NCBI GenBank assembly: GCA_025560025.1 | Contig: CP048486.1 | Span: 620,001 to 684,000, forward strand | DNA from: Agrobacterium tumefaciens | Lineage (GTDB): Bacteria > Pseudomonadota > Alphaproteobacteria > Rhizobiales > Rhizobiaceae | DNA length: 64,000 nucleotides | Direction of reading: 5' to 3' | In this document: one piece after another, positions 1-8,005 of the stretch | Layout: every line of letters starts with the position of its first letter | How positions within the stretch are numbered: position 1 is the first letter of the stretch | The notes under the pieces: model-generated | What the model saw: the letters and a program-made list of their open reading frames with translations, nothing else | Database searches by the model: none | Told to the model about the DNA's origin: nothing | Program-made: the position numbers and the translations under genes

Positions 1-210
1 CTGTTGCCACAGCGGACGATCGAAACCGAGCGCGTGATAGACCTGTTCATAGGTTTCGCGGGTCGCATCCTCACCCACGATCGCCCGCACCGGATCGGCG
101 GGCATCAGGCGACCGATAAAAAAGGTCAACAGCAGCAATCCAAGCAGCGTAACCGCAATACTTCCGATCTGGCCGGACAGACCATACAGCGAAAGGCGTC
201 TTTTTGGCAT
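1..210 (-). CDS. Peptide-type ABC transporter permease, N-terminal part (cut by window edge)
   Basis: Only the first 70 codons are present; the gene runs off the left edge. It starts with ATG at 210 after an AGGGAGGA ribosome site. A first membrane segment spans about residues 14-34. It is followed by the family pattern MPADPVR, then GEDATRETYEQV and LGFDRPLWQQ, which is the start of the DppB/OppB-type permeases (usually about 310-340 aa) of dipeptide, oligopeptide or nickel importers. By family knowledge it would sit in the inner membrane with a DppC-like partner. The substrate cannot be told. It is transcribed away from the LysE gene, and a palindrome lies in its promoter region at 265-287. 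Confidence 0.85.
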   Translation of the reverse strand, partial: MPKRRLSLYGLSGQIGSIAVTLLGLLLLTFFIGRLMPADPVRAIVGEDATRETYEQVYHALGFDRPLWQQ

Positions 211-520
211 GATTCCTCCCTTGCCAGAGATCGACTGCGCGAATGACAAAGGCACAATCATGTCTGACAACTATGCGAAAGTTGTCACAGGTGTTGGGGG
301 CTGTCAAGCGCATCCCGGTCAAATCCGCATTGGCCAAGTTCCGAAACATGTGCACGGGACGGAAATTTCGCACCGGGATCACGATGCTTTCGCTTCTGTC
401 CTAGGGGAAATGACCTGTGTTGCCGCGACCGCCAAGGCCTGTATTCTCCCGCCTTGCGGAATGCACGGATGCCTGGCAGCTATGATGCCAATGACATCCA
501 TGCCTTCAGAGGAGGAAAAT
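211..520. promoter_or_regulatory. 310-bp divergent intergenic region with operator-like palindrome
   Basis: No convincing gene lies here. The region separates the minus-strand ABC permease from the plus-strand LysE gene. It holds an inverted repeat at 265-287 (arms TGACAACT and AGTTGTCA, 7-nt spacer) overlapping ATGTCTGACAA at 260-270. The latter resembles the TTGTCTGRCA-type sites bound by FadR-family GntR regulators. A matching word, TTGTCTGGCAT, lies at 1932-1942 just upstream of the GntR gene. The role as operator is inference. Confidence 0.45.
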
Positions 521-1153
521 ATGGCTGACATGACGCTTCTGGCATTTGCCCTCGTCGCTTTCATCGGCATCGCGACGCCAGGTCCGACCGTTTTGCTGGC
601 GCTCTCGAATGGCTCGAGATTCGGAATTCGCCGCGCTTTGACCGGTATGGCCGGCGCGGTTCTCTCCGATTTCGTCCTGATCGGTGCGGTTGCGCTGGGA
701 TTGGGGGCTTTGCTTGCCGCTTCGGAATTCTGGTTCGGCGTCGTCAAATGGGTCGGCGTCTGTTATCTGGCCTTCCTCGGCATCATGCTTTTACGCTCAA
801 GAGGCACGCTTGATGGGCTTCAATCGGCAGGAGCAGACGGAGCCGTCTCCACGCGCGCGATTTTCTTCAAAAGCTTCCTTGTGGCGGTGACCAACCCCAA
901 GGGATACCTGTTCTTTTCGGCTTTCCTGCCGCAATTCATCGATCCCGCCGCCCCGCAAATCCAGCAATATGCGGTGCTGGCGCTGATCTTCGCCGGGATC
1001 GATTTCATCGTGATGTGCGGATATGCCCTGCTCGGCACGCAGGCCGTCAGGCTATTGCGAAAATCCGGAGCCCTGTGGCTCGACCGGGTTTGCGGCGGGG
1101 CGATTTTGACACTTGCCGCCTCCCTGGCTTTCTATCGACGGGCAAGCGCTTAA
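521..1153 (+). CDS. LysE/RhtB family amino acid exporter
   Basis: The protein has 210 residues, the usual family length, with about six hydrophobic segments. Family motifs are visible: TPGPTVLLALSNG near residues 18-30, GIRRALTGMAGA after it, and NPKGYLFFSAFLPQF in the middle. Members export amino acids or homoserine-lactone-like compounds across the inner membrane; the substrate here cannot be assigned. The ATG at 521 follows the strong ribosome site GAGGAGG, so longer upstream frames are not needed. It converges on the GntR regulator gene, 25 bp away. Confidence 0.88.
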   Translation: MADMTLLAFALVAFIGIATPGPTVLLALSNGSRFGIRRALTGMAGAVLSDFVLIGAVALGLGALLAASEFWFGVVKWVGVCYLAFLGIMLLRSRGTLDGLQSAGADGAVSTRAIFFKSFLVAVTNPKGYLFFSAFLPQFIDPAAPQIQQYAVLALIFAGIDFIVMCGYALLGTQAVRLLRKSGALWLDRVCGGAILTLAASLAFYRRASA

Positions 1154-1178
1154 TCCGCGGAGAAAACTCGTCTTTCTG

Positions 1179-1910
1179 TCAATCAGCGGCAGCGGTGCGG
1201 GAGCGCAGAAGCACCTTGTAGCGCTCAAGACTACCGCGCAGATGCGCTGCCATATATTGGCGCGCGGCATCGGCATCGCCTTCGATGATGGCGTCGACGA
1301 TCCTTGCATGCTCCTCCTGGAGATGCAGGTTGTAGTCCTTCGGACGCGACCCTGGCGCAGCACCCTGCAATTCACCGCGGGGAATGATGCCGGAGCGAAT
1401 AAGCTGAAGAAATTCCGGAAAACGCCTGTTCTGCGTCGCCTGTGCAATGGCCAGATGAAACTCGAAATCGGCATCCCGTGTCGGCAATCCGGCCGCGAGA
1501 CAGTCGCTGACACGCCCATGCGCATCGACAATCGCCTCCACCTGCACGGCGGAACGGCGCGATGCCGCAAGCCCGGCGGATTCAACCTCGAAAACGGTGC
1601 GCAATTCCAGCAATTCAATCACGGAGGAGATCCGCCCCACGGCGAGATCATTAAAAGGCACCTCCTTGGTTGGTTTCGCCTCCACGGCAAACACACCTGC
1701 CCCCTTGCGGGCCTCAACCAGACCATCCGCGCGCAGAATGGCGATGGCCTCCCGCACCACCGTGCGGCTGACCGAATATTCCCGCGTCAGCGCGCTCTCG
1801 CTCGGAAGACGATCGCCGGGGCGGAACACCCCCTCCGACAAATCCCGCCGCAATGCCGAACTGATCTTCGCCGCAAGCGAAATTTGCTTGGTGCTGCTTT
1901 CAACGTCCAT
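1179..1910 (-). CDS. GntR family regulator, FadR/FCD subfamily
   Basis: 243 residues. The N-terminal winged helix (about residues 10-75) shows the GntR signature GDRLPSESALTREYSVSRT followed by VVREAIAIL. The all-helical FCD ligand domain (about 95-235) has a D-x3-H motif (DADFEFHLAIA) and later histidines (LQEEHARI) of the kind that usually bind metal and a small organic acid. FCD regulators normally repress nearby transport or catabolic genes. The candidates here are the ABC permease at the left edge and LysE. The word TTGTCTGGCAT lies 22-32 bp upstream of the ATG and recurs with two changes at 260-270, so self-regulation plus control of the permease is plausible. The effector is unknown. 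Confidence 0.9.
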   Translation of the reverse strand: MDVESSTKQISLAAKISSALRRDLSEGVFRPGDRLPSESALTREYSVSRTVVREAIAILRADGLVEARKGAGVFAVEAKPTKEVPFNDLAVGRISSVIELLELRTVFEVESAGLAASRRSAVQVEAIVDAHGRVSDCLAAGLPTRDADFEFHLAIAQATQNRRFPEFLQLIRSGIIPRGELQGAAPGSRPKDYNLHLQEEHARIVDAIIEGDADAARQYMAAHLRGSLERYKVLLRSRTAAAD

Positions 1911-2026
1911 TTCGGCCCACCTGTTTCAAACTTGTCTGGCATGTTAACAAACACCCGCCACATTGCAAGAGCCGGACGTCTCGACAGTTTTGCCGGCCAA
2001 CAGGGTTATCGGTGCTGCAGGATATC

Positions 2027-3013
2027 TCAGGCAGCCGCCATGGCCGCGCTGCTGGAGAAGCGGCTTCTATATTCACCCGGCGAGAGGCCGAGAATACGGT
2101 GGAAGACACGGCGAAAGGCGGCTGAATCCTCATACCCCACCGACCATGCGATCTGATCGACCGAACGGCGGGTGAATTCCAGCAATTCCCGCGCCTTGCC
2201 AACGCGCAGGTGCTGAACATATTCGATGGGCTTCATGCCGGTCGCCGCCTTGAAGCGGCGCAGAAAGGTCCGCTCCTCCAGCCCCGCATGGCCCGCCATA
2301 TCGGTAACGCTCGTCGCCCGCCCGGCGCGGGCCTGCAACCAGTGCTGCACCTTCAGGATCGGCTCGTCGCCATGCGTCAGCCGCGGGGCGAAGCTGCTAT
2401 AATGGCGCTGTTCACGCCCCGAGGGGTCGATCAGCAGGAATTTGCCAGTCTCGATCATCACCGAAGGCCCGAGCAGCCGGTCGACGATGCGCAGGCCAAG
2501 ATCGGTCCAAGCCATCAGCCCGCCAGCCGTGATGATATCGCCATCCTCGATGACGATCTTGTCTATCTCCAGCCGGATATCGGGAAAGCGGTCACGGAAA
2601 CGTTCGGCAAACAGCCAGTGGGTCGTGGCCGGGCGGCCGGACAGGAGGCCGGTCGCGGCGATGATGAAGGAGCCGCCGCAACTGGCGGCCAGCGTCGCGC
2701 CCTGCGCATGCCGGTCCAGCAGCCAGCGGGCATAGGGCTCGGCCTCATCGATTTCGGCAGGCCCGGTCAGTCGGCCGGGCACGACGAAGATATCGGGATG
2801 TCCCGGCCTGTCGGGCTCGGTGTCGTGACAGCGCGAAAACTCACCGCCCTCGCCCATGCTCCAGTGGCTAACGCGCAGTTTCGGTCCGCCGCGATCCTGT
2901 GAAAACACCGACGCGATGGCGAAAAGATCGGTGATGCCGTGCACCATGGCGATCTGACAGTCCCGGTAGAGAACCAGACCGACTTCAATCGCGCTTCCCG
3001 CTACACCCGCCAT
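2027..3013 (-). CDS. GlxA-like transcriptional regulator (DJ-1/PfpI domain plus AraC helix-turn-helix)
   Basis: 328 residues from the chosen ATG at 3013; an ATG at 3022 is directly abutted by GGGGG and so is less likely. Residues 10-190 form a class-I amidotransferase-like domain with Cys112 in [19 protein letters not shown], then PATTHW, the GlxA-family pattern. Residues 225-322 carry two AraC helix-turn-helix motifs, ending with [22 protein letters not shown]. Members act as activators, often of genes for quaternary amines or small metabolites. It is divergent from the hydrolase-SDR-membrane protein operon, whose promoter would lie in 3014-3143, so that operon is the likely target. The ligand is unknown. 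Confidence 0.88.
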   Translation of the reverse strand: MAGVAGSAIEVGLVLYRDCQIAMVHGITDLFAIASVFSQDRGGPKLRVSHWSMGEGGEFSRCHDTEPDRPGHPDIFVVPGRLTGPAEIDEAEPYARWLLDRHAQGATLAASCGGSFIIAATGLLSGRPATTHWLFAERFRDRFPDIRLEIDKIVIEDGDIITAGGLMAWTDLGLRIVDRLLGPSVMIETGKFLLIDPSGREQRHYSSFAPRLTHGDEPILKVQHWLQARAGRATSVTDMAGHAGLEERTFLRRFKAATGMKPIEYVQHLRVGKARELLEFTRRSVDQIAWSVGYEDSAAFRRVFHRILGLSPGEYRSRFSSSAAMAAA

Positions 3014-3143
3014 GCCCCGCATCCCCCGTTTTGTCAGTTTCGGCTCGTTTTCTGTCAGAAGCGCCAATCCAGCCCCGGCTGCGTCAAGAGTATCTCTATT
3101 CCCACGGGACGCAAGCAAGCTCCCTGCAACAGGAGAGAGAGCC

Positions 3144-3971
3144 ATGACAACGATCACCACCAGAGACGGAACGCATATTTTCTACAAGGACTGGGGCCCG
3201 AAAGACGGCCAGCCCATCATCTTCTCCCATGGCTGGCCGCTCAGCGCCGATGCCTGGGATGCGCAGATGGTGTTCTTCGCTAACAACGGTTTCCGCACCA
3301 TCGCCCATGATCGCCGCAGCCACGGCCGCTCCGATCAGGTCTGGCACAACAATACCATGGATCAATATGCCGACGACCTGGCCGAGCTGATCGAACAGCT
3401 CGATCTTCACGACATCATTCTGGTCGGCCATTCCACCGGCGGCGGCGAGGTCACCCGCTATATCGGCCGCCACGGCACGGCCCGCGTCGCGAAAATCGCC
3501 CTCATCGGCGCGGTTCCGCCGCTGATGCTGAAGACGGAAAGCAATGCCATCGGCCTGCCGATCGATGTTTTCGACGGTATCCGCAAGGGCACCTATGACA
3601 ATCGCAGCCAGTTCTTCAAAGACCTGACCATTCCCTTCTACGGCTACAACCGCGAAGGCGTCGTGATATCCGAAGGCATCCGTGAGGAATTCTGGCGGCA
3701 GGGCATGATGGGCGGCCTGAAAGGCCAGCTCGACAGCATTCGCGCCTTTTCGGAAAGCGATTTCCATCAGGACCTGAAGGCCTTCGACAAACCGACGCTG
3801 GTTCTGCACGGCGATGACGACCAGATCGTCCCGGTGGGCGCTTCCGCGCTTTCCACGGTCAGAATCGTCAAACATGCGGTTCTCAAAATCTATGAGGGCG
3901 CCGACCATGGCCTGACGCAGACCCATCAGGACCGGTTCAACGCCGACCTTCTCGCCTTCATCAACGCCTGA
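3144..3971 (+). CDS. Alpha/beta hydrolase of the non-heme chloroperoxidase/esterase type
   Basis: 275 residues, the full family length. The oxyanion HGWPLS region is at 29-34. The nucleophile elbow GHSTGGG puts Ser97 at the centre, with Asp226 in HGDDDQIVP and His255 in GADHG completing the triad. Cofactor-free perhydrolases and esterases of this type hydrolyse esters or lactones and can make peracids; the natural substrate is not predictable. The ATG at 3144 follows AGGAGAGAG. It is first in an operon with the SDR 26 bp downstream. A close paralog lies at 36088-36924. Control by the divergent AraC protein is inferred. Confidence 0.9.
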   Translation: MTTITTRDGTHIFYKDWGPKDGQPIIFSHGWPLSADAWDAQMVFFANNGFRTIAHDRRSHGRSDQVWHNNTMDQYADDLAELIEQLDLHDIILVGHSTGGGEVTRYIGRHGTARVAKIALIGAVPPLMLKTESNAIGLPIDVFDGIRKGTYDNRSQFFKDLTIPFYGYNREGVVISEGIREEFWRQGMMGGLKGQLDSIRAFSESDFHQDLKAFDKPTLVLHGDDDQIVPVGASALSTVRIVKHAVLKIYEGADHGLTQTHQDRFNADLLAFINA

Positions 3972-3997
3972 AACCACCAGATACAGGAGATACGGAC

Positions 3998-4789
3998 ATG
4001 ACACGGAATACATTCCTCATCACCGGCGCATCCGACGGCATCGGCGCGGTCTATGCCGAACGTCTGGCAAAACGCGGCCATGATCTCATTCTCGTGGCAC
4101 GGCGTGCCGAAAAGCTGAAGGCTCTGGCAGCACAGCTGGAAAAAGATCATCACATCGCAGTCGAGGTTCTCTCCGCCGATCTTTCCAGGGCGGAAGACCT
4201 CGAAAAGGTAGAGGCACGGCTGCGCGACGACCAGCAGATTACCGGTCTCGTTAACAATGCCGGCATTGCCGGGGAAGGCGCGATCACGGCGCTGGACCCG
4301 GCCTATGTGACGACGATGATCAACCTCAACATACTTGCCGTCACCCGGCTTGCGGCCGCCATCGCACCGCGCCTTGCCGCCGATGGCAAGGGCACGATCA
4401 TCAACATCACTTCGGTCACGGCGCTGATGCCGGCGGCGTTCACCGCCGTCTACCCGGCCACCAAGGCCTTCGTGCTCGCCTTCACCGAGGCGCTGCAGGC
4501 GCAGCTTTCGCCCTCCGGCGTGCGGGTTCAGGGCGTCCTGCCGGGCATCACCCGCACGGCGATCTGGGAAGAGGAACGGCTCGACGCCATTCCGGCCGCC
4601 ATGGTCATGGATGTTTACGAGATGGTAGATGCGGCCCTTGCCGGTCTCGATCTCGGCGAGGTTCTGACCATTCCTTCCCTGCCTGATACGGCCGATCTTG
4701 AAAATTTCCTTGCCGCCCGTGCGGCGTTGAGGCCCAATCTGTCGCATGCACTTGCCGCCAGCCGGTATCGTGCAACTCAAACCGAATAG
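3998..4789 (+). CDS. Short-chain dehydrogenase/reductase
   Basis: 263 residues. The Rossmann glycine motif TGASDGIG is at 9-16, NNAG at 86-89, and the catalytic residues are Ser139, Tyr152 and Lys156 (in YPATK). This is the classical SDR pattern, closest in style to the DltE/YqjQ group that acts on unknown carbonyl or alcohol substrates with NAD(P)H. An AGGAGATACGGAC ribosome site precedes the ATG. Its position between a hydrolase and a small membrane protein suggests a detoxification or modification route, but the substrate is unknown. Confidence 0.9.
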   Translation: MTRNTFLITGASDGIGAVYAERLAKRGHDLILVARRAEKLKALAAQLEKDHHIAVEVLSADLSRAEDLEKVEARLRDDQQITGLVNNAGIAGEGAITALDPAYVTTMINLNILAVTRLAAAIAPRLAADGKGTIINITSVTALMPAAFTAVYPATKAFVLAFTEALQAQLSPSGVRVQGVLPGITRTAIWEEERLDAIPAAMVMDVYEMVDAALAGLDLGEVLTIPSLPDTADLENFLAARAALRPNLSHALAASRYRATQTE

Positions 4790-4802
4790 AGGGAGACGCA
4801 TC

Positions 4803-5288
4803 ATGATCCTCGGACTGACCATTCCCCAATTCACTGCATTGCACGTTGCCCTGAGTTTCATCGGCATCGCAACCGGATTGATCGCCCTGCCCGCTTATGC
4901 GGTAGGGCGGTGGATGCCGCGCATGATGGCGCTTTTTCTCATCACGACGCTCGCCACCACGCTCACCGGCTTTCTGTTTCCAATCGGCAACTTCACGCCT
5001 GCACTCGGCGTCGGCATCATTTCGACCGCCATTCTGGCGATCGCGCTGGTGGCGCTCTATGGATACGGTCTCAATGGCAGGGCGCGCATCATTTATACGA
5101 TCACCGCCACGATGGGCCTCTATCTGAACATGTTCGTGCTGATCGTTCAGGCCTTTCTCAAGGTCGAAACGCTGAACGCCCTGGCGCCGAACGGCAACGA
5201 GCCACCGTTTCTCGTCGCCCAGACAGTTCTGCTCATCGCGGCGATCTGTCTTGGCTGGAAGGCGACACGCCGCAGGCTCGTCGCCTGA
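4803..5288 (+). CDS. Small four-helix membrane protein, function unknown
   Basis: 161 residues, dominated by four hydrophobic stretches (about 8-35, 38-60, 66-90, 98-120) plus one near the C terminus (137-152). It ends in a basic tail with the residues KATRRRLVA. I do not recognise a named family with confidence; it looks like the small DUF-type membrane proteins found beside SDRs in rhizobia. The ATG at 4803 follows GAGGGAGACGC, 13 bp after the SDR stop. It is the last gene before the terminator at 5321-5363. Confidence 0.75.
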   Translation: MILGLTIPQFTALHVALSFIGIATGLIALPAYAVGRWMPRMMALFLITTLATTLTGFLFPIGNFTPALGVGIISTAILAIALVALYGYGLNGRARIIYTITATMGLYLNMFVLIVQAFLKVETLNALAPNGNEPPFLVAQTVLLIAAICLGWKATRRRLVA

Positions 5289-5320
5289 GACCAGCCTCCA
5301 CGCAAACCCGCTTCAGGCAA

Positions 5321-5363
5321 ACACACCCCATGCCCGCACAGCGCCGGGCATGGGGTGTGTTTT
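5321..5363 (+). terminator. Rho-independent terminator of the hydrolase-SDR operon
   Basis: A perfect 16-bp stem (arms 5321-5336 and 5345-5360) closes an 8-nt loop and runs into TTTT. It lies 32 bp after the last stop codon. It insulates this operon from the blh-bigR promoter that follows. Confidence 0.85.
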
Positions 5364-5393
5364 CCGATAGGCATTTCCGATGAAATGCGCCTC

Positions 5394-5432
5394 TTGCGGC
5401 CAGTCAATATACATTATACAATAACGTATATT
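5394..5432 (+). promoter_or_regulatory. Promoter and BigR-type operator of the blh-bigR operon
   Basis: The arms AATATACATTAT (5406-5417) and ATAACGTATATT (5421-5432) flank a 3-nt centre and pair at 11 of 12 positions. A candidate -35 TTGCGG (5394-5399) and -10 TACAAT (5417-5422) are 17 bp apart, so the palindrome covers the -10. BigR is known to bind an AT-rich palindrome over the -10 of its own operon. The match here is by structure, not by a search. Confidence 0.75.
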
Positions 5433-5456
5433 AATTTAGAACAACAGGAGATGCCG

Positions 5457-6752
5457 ATGAACGCCGTCAGGATCAACGAACGTCTGACAGTCGCAGGCCA
5501 GCCGGAGATCACCGACTTTCCATCGCTCTCCGCTCAAGGATATAAAACCATCATCAATGCCCGGCCGGATGGCGAAGAGCCCGGCCAGCCGGGCAATGCG
5601 CATGAACGAAGCGCCGCCGGCGCGGCGGGTCTGGCCTATAGTTTCATTCCGGTCAGCGGCCCGACAATGACAGAGGCCGATATTCGTGCCTTCCAACAGA
5701 CGATGGCCGAGGCCAAGGGCCCGATATTCGCCCATTGCAAGGGCGGCACCCGTGCTCTCACGCTCTACGTTCTCGGCGAAACGCTGGACGGGCGCATGGA
5801 GCCATCCGAGATCGGCGCTTTCGGCAAGGAGCATGGCTTCGACCTTTCCGGCGCCGTTCGCTGGCTGGAGCGGCGGGCTCTGGCAAAGCCGCATGTGAAG
5901 GCTTTCTTCGATCCGCGTACATCGAGCGTGCAATATATCGTTTCGGATCCTTCGACCGGGCGCTGCGCCATCATCGATCCCGTCTATGATTTCGACGAGA
6001 AATCCGGCGCGACCGGAACGATGAATGCCGACGCCATTCTGGACTATGTGAAAGAACAGAACCTGACGGTGGAGTGGATTCTCGATACGCATCCCCATGC
6101 CGACCATTTTTCCGCCGCCCACTATCTCAGCCAAAAAACCGGCGCGAAAACGGCGATCGGCGCCAGGATCACCGGCGTACAGAAACTCTGGCAGGAGAAA
6201 TACAACTGGCCCGGCCTTGAGACCGACGGCTCGCAATGGGACCGGCTGTTTGAAGCGGAAGACCGTTTCAGCATCGGTTCGCTTGAAGCCCGCGTGCTGT
6301 TTTCACCCGGGCACACGCTGGCCTCCGTGACCTATGTGGTGGGGGACGCCGCCTTCATACACGATACTCTGTTCATGCCCGATTCCGGTACGGCGCGGGC
6401 CGATTTTCCGGGTGGCAGCGCAAGAGAACTCTGGGCCTCCATCCAGGACATTCTCGCCCTTCCAGATGAAACACGGCTTTTCACCGGCCATGATTACCAG
6501 CCCGGTGGCCGCGCCCCGAAATGGGAAAGCACGGTCGGCGAACAGAAGCGCAGCAATCCCCATCTGGCCGGCATGACGGAAGAAGGCTTCATTCAGCTTC
6601 GTGAGGCCCGTGATCGCACCTTGCCGATGCCGAAGCTCATCCTGCACGCCCTGCAGGTCAATATTCGCGGCGGGCGTCTGCCGGAGCCCGAGGCAAACGG
6701 CAAACGTTATCTGAAATTCCCTCTCGACGTGCTGGAGGGTAGCGCATGGTGA
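5457..6752 (+). CDS. blh: Blh: bifunctional sulfur transferase / persulfide dioxygenase
   Basis: 431 residues. An N-terminal DUF442/phosphatase-like sulfurtransferase domain has the active loop HCKGGTR with Cys94. It is fused to a metallo-beta-lactamase-fold persulfide dioxygenase carrying THPHADH at 211-217, a later SPGHT and GHDY. By family knowledge it oxidises glutathione persulfide to sulfite and transfers sulfane sulfur, which detoxifies H2S. ATG at 5457 is preferred over 5451 because AGGAG directly abuts the latter. The last codons overlap bigR. The operon is under the palindromic operator at 5406-5432. Confidence 0.92.
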   Translation: MNAVRINERLTVAGQPEITDFPSLSAQGYKTIINARPDGEEPGQPGNAHERSAAGAAGLAYSFIPVSGPTMTEADIRAFQQTMAEAKGPIFAHCKGGTRALTLYVLGETLDGRMEPSEIGAFGKEHGFDLSGAVRWLERRALAKPHVKAFFDPRTSSVQYIVSDPSTGRCAIIDPVYDFDEKSGATGTMNADAILDYVKEQNLTVEWILDTHPHADHFSAAHYLSQKTGAKTAIGARITGVQKLWQEKYNWPGLETDGSQWDRLFEAEDRFSIGSLEARVLFSPGHTLASVTYVVGDAAFIHDTLFMPDSGTARADFPGGSARELWASIQDILALPDETRLFTGHDYQPGGRAPKWESTVGEQKRSNPHLAGMTEEGFIQLREARDRTLPMPKLILHALQVNIRGGRLPEPEANGKRYLKFPLDVLEGSAW

Positions 6753-7099
6753 AGCAAAACACGCTGAAACTGCCCCTGCACATCACTGAAATCCCCCTTC
6801 CAGAGATGGAGGAACGTGCCGTCGAGGTTGCGATACTTTTGAAGACACTCGCCCATCCGGCACGGCTGATGCTCGCCTGCACGCTGGCGCAGGGGGAGTT
6901 TTCTGTCGGAGAACTCGAGACCAAGCTGGATATCCGCCAGCCCACGCTCTCCCAGCAGCTCGGGGTGTTGCGGGAGGCCGGCATCGTCGAGACCCGACGT
7001 GACGCCAAACAAATCTTCTACCGGCTGACGGAGGAAAAAGCGGCGCAGTTGATCGAGGCCCTTTATTCGATTTTCTGCGCGCCGGAGGAAAACCCGTGA
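6746..7099 (+). CDS. bigR: BigR: redox-sensing ArsR-type repressor of the sulfur operon
   Basis: 117 residues. An ArsR winged helix spans about 25-100, with TLSQQLGVLREAGIVETRR as recognition helix and start of the wing. Cys45 and Cys111 are 66 residues apart, the same spacing as the Cys42-Cys108 pair of Xylella BigR. That pair forms a disulfide or sulfur bridge on sulfide stress and releases DNA. No ArsR metal-site motif ELCVCDL is present. The gene overlaps blh by 7 bp and the next gene by 4 bp, so the repressor is encoded inside its own target operon and derepression should be self-limiting. Confidence 0.93.
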   Translation: MVKQNTLKLPLHITEIPLPEMEERAVEVAILLKTLAHPARLMLACTLAQGEFSVGELETKLDIRQPTLSQQLGVLREAGIVETRRDAKQIFYRLTEEKAAQLIEALYSIFCAPEENP

Positions 7100-7503
7100 C
7101 GCCCTATTTGCCCTCGCTTTTCGGCGGCATGCTGCTTGGTCTCGCAAGCATCCTCCTGTTTTTCTTTAACGGCCGCATCGCCGGTATCAGCGGCATCCTG
7201 GGCAATGTGCTTGGAAGAGAGCGGCGTTTTACTGATCTGGCATTCGTGGCCGGTCTGTTGGCCGGGCCTTATCTTTATGCCATCACATTCAGCCAGTTTC
7301 CTGCCCTCACCATAACAACACCGTGGCCGCTGATCCTCATTGCCGGTCTGCTGGTCGGTTTCGGCACACGCATGGGCTCCGGCTGTACTTCCGGTCACGG
7401 CATCATGGGGCTGGCGCGATTTTCCCGGCGCTCCATCGTCGCGACCGTAACGTTCCTGATCACCGGCATGCTCGCCGCGACGATAACGGGAGCCCTCTCA
7501 TGA
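7096..7503 (+). CDS. YeeE/YedE half-transporter, first subunit
   Basis: 135 residues with four hydrophobic segments. It carries the family's conserved GSGCTSGHGIMGLARFSRRS element near residues 95-115, whose cysteine is essential in thiosulfate-transporting YeeE proteins. It starts with GTG at 7096, overlapping the bigR stop. Full YeeE proteins are about 350 aa; here the two halves are separate genes (PmpA/PmpB-like). It would move thiosulfate or a related sulfur compound across the inner membrane, in step with Blh. The direction of transport cannot be told. Confidence 0.85.
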   Translation: MTPYLPSLFGGMLLGLASILLFFFNGRIAGISGILGNVLGRERRFTDLAFVAGLLAGPYLYAITFSQFPALTITTPWPLILIAGLLVGFGTRMGSGCTSGHGIMGLARFSRRSIVATVTFLITGMLAATITGALS

Positions 7504-7937
7504 AAAATCCGGTCATTGCGCGTGTCGCGCTGGCACTCGCGGCAGGAGCGCTGTTCGGCTTCGGCCTCTCCCTTTCCGGTATGATCGATCCAACCCGCGT
7601 TTCAGGTTTTCTCGACGTGGCGAGCGGCCATTGGGATCCGAGCCTGATGTTCGTTCTCGGCGGCGCGCTCCTGGTCGCGGTACCGGGCGTTCAGCTACGC
7701 CGTTTCCTTGCCAAACCCGTCTTCGGTGAAGATTTCAGCCTTCCCTCGAAAACGAGCATCGACCGGCCGCTGGTCGTGGGCTCGGCTATTTTTGGCACAG
7801 GCTGGGGGCTTGCGGGCTTTTGCCCCGGCCCTGCAATCTCGGCCTTTGCTCTGGGATTGTTGCCGGTCATGCTCTTCGTGGCGGCGATGATTACCGGCAT
7901 GCTCATCCACGACCGCATCTACGCCAAACAGCGATAG
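7500..7937 (+). CDS. YeeE/YedE half-transporter, second subunit
   Basis: 145 residues. It has the second-half family patterns GFGLSLSGMIDPTRVSGFLD near 22-40 and GTGWGLAGFCPGPAI near 100-114, including the second conserved cysteine. Its ATG overlaps the preceding TGA by 4 bp (ATGA), so the two halves are probably translated together in equal amounts. Four membrane segments are visible. It is the last gene of the blh-bigR operon. Because both halves carry intact motifs and their own starts, this is a genuine two-gene version and not a frameshifted single gene. Confidence 0.85.
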   Translation: MKNPVIARVALALAAGALFGFGLSLSGMIDPTRVSGFLDVASGHWDPSLMFVLGGALLVAVPGVQLRRFLAKPVFGEDFSLPSKTSIDRPLVVGSAIFGTGWGLAGFCPGPAISAFALGLLPVMLFVAAMITGMLIHDRIYAKQR

Positions 7938-7964
7938 ACTTCTTAATTCGATGCGCATGAAACG

Positions 7965-7997
7965 GCCTGCGCGGAAGCGGAAAACTCCCGCGCAGGC
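7965..7997. terminator. Hairpin between convergent operons
   Basis: The arms GCCTGCGCGG (7965-7974) and CCGCGCAGGC (7988-7997) pair perfectly over a 13-nt loop. It lies between the convergent ends of yeeE and gpmI. The T tract is poor on both strands, so terminator activity is moderate inference. Confidence 0.5.
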
Positions 7998-8005
7998 GCG
8001 CCCTA

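Noticed and set aside
7096..7937. Interpretation of the two YeeE halves as one frameshifted pseudogene
   Set aside because: Each half has its own start, its own conserved Cys motif and clean 4-bp overlaps with its neighbours, which fits a real two-gene form.
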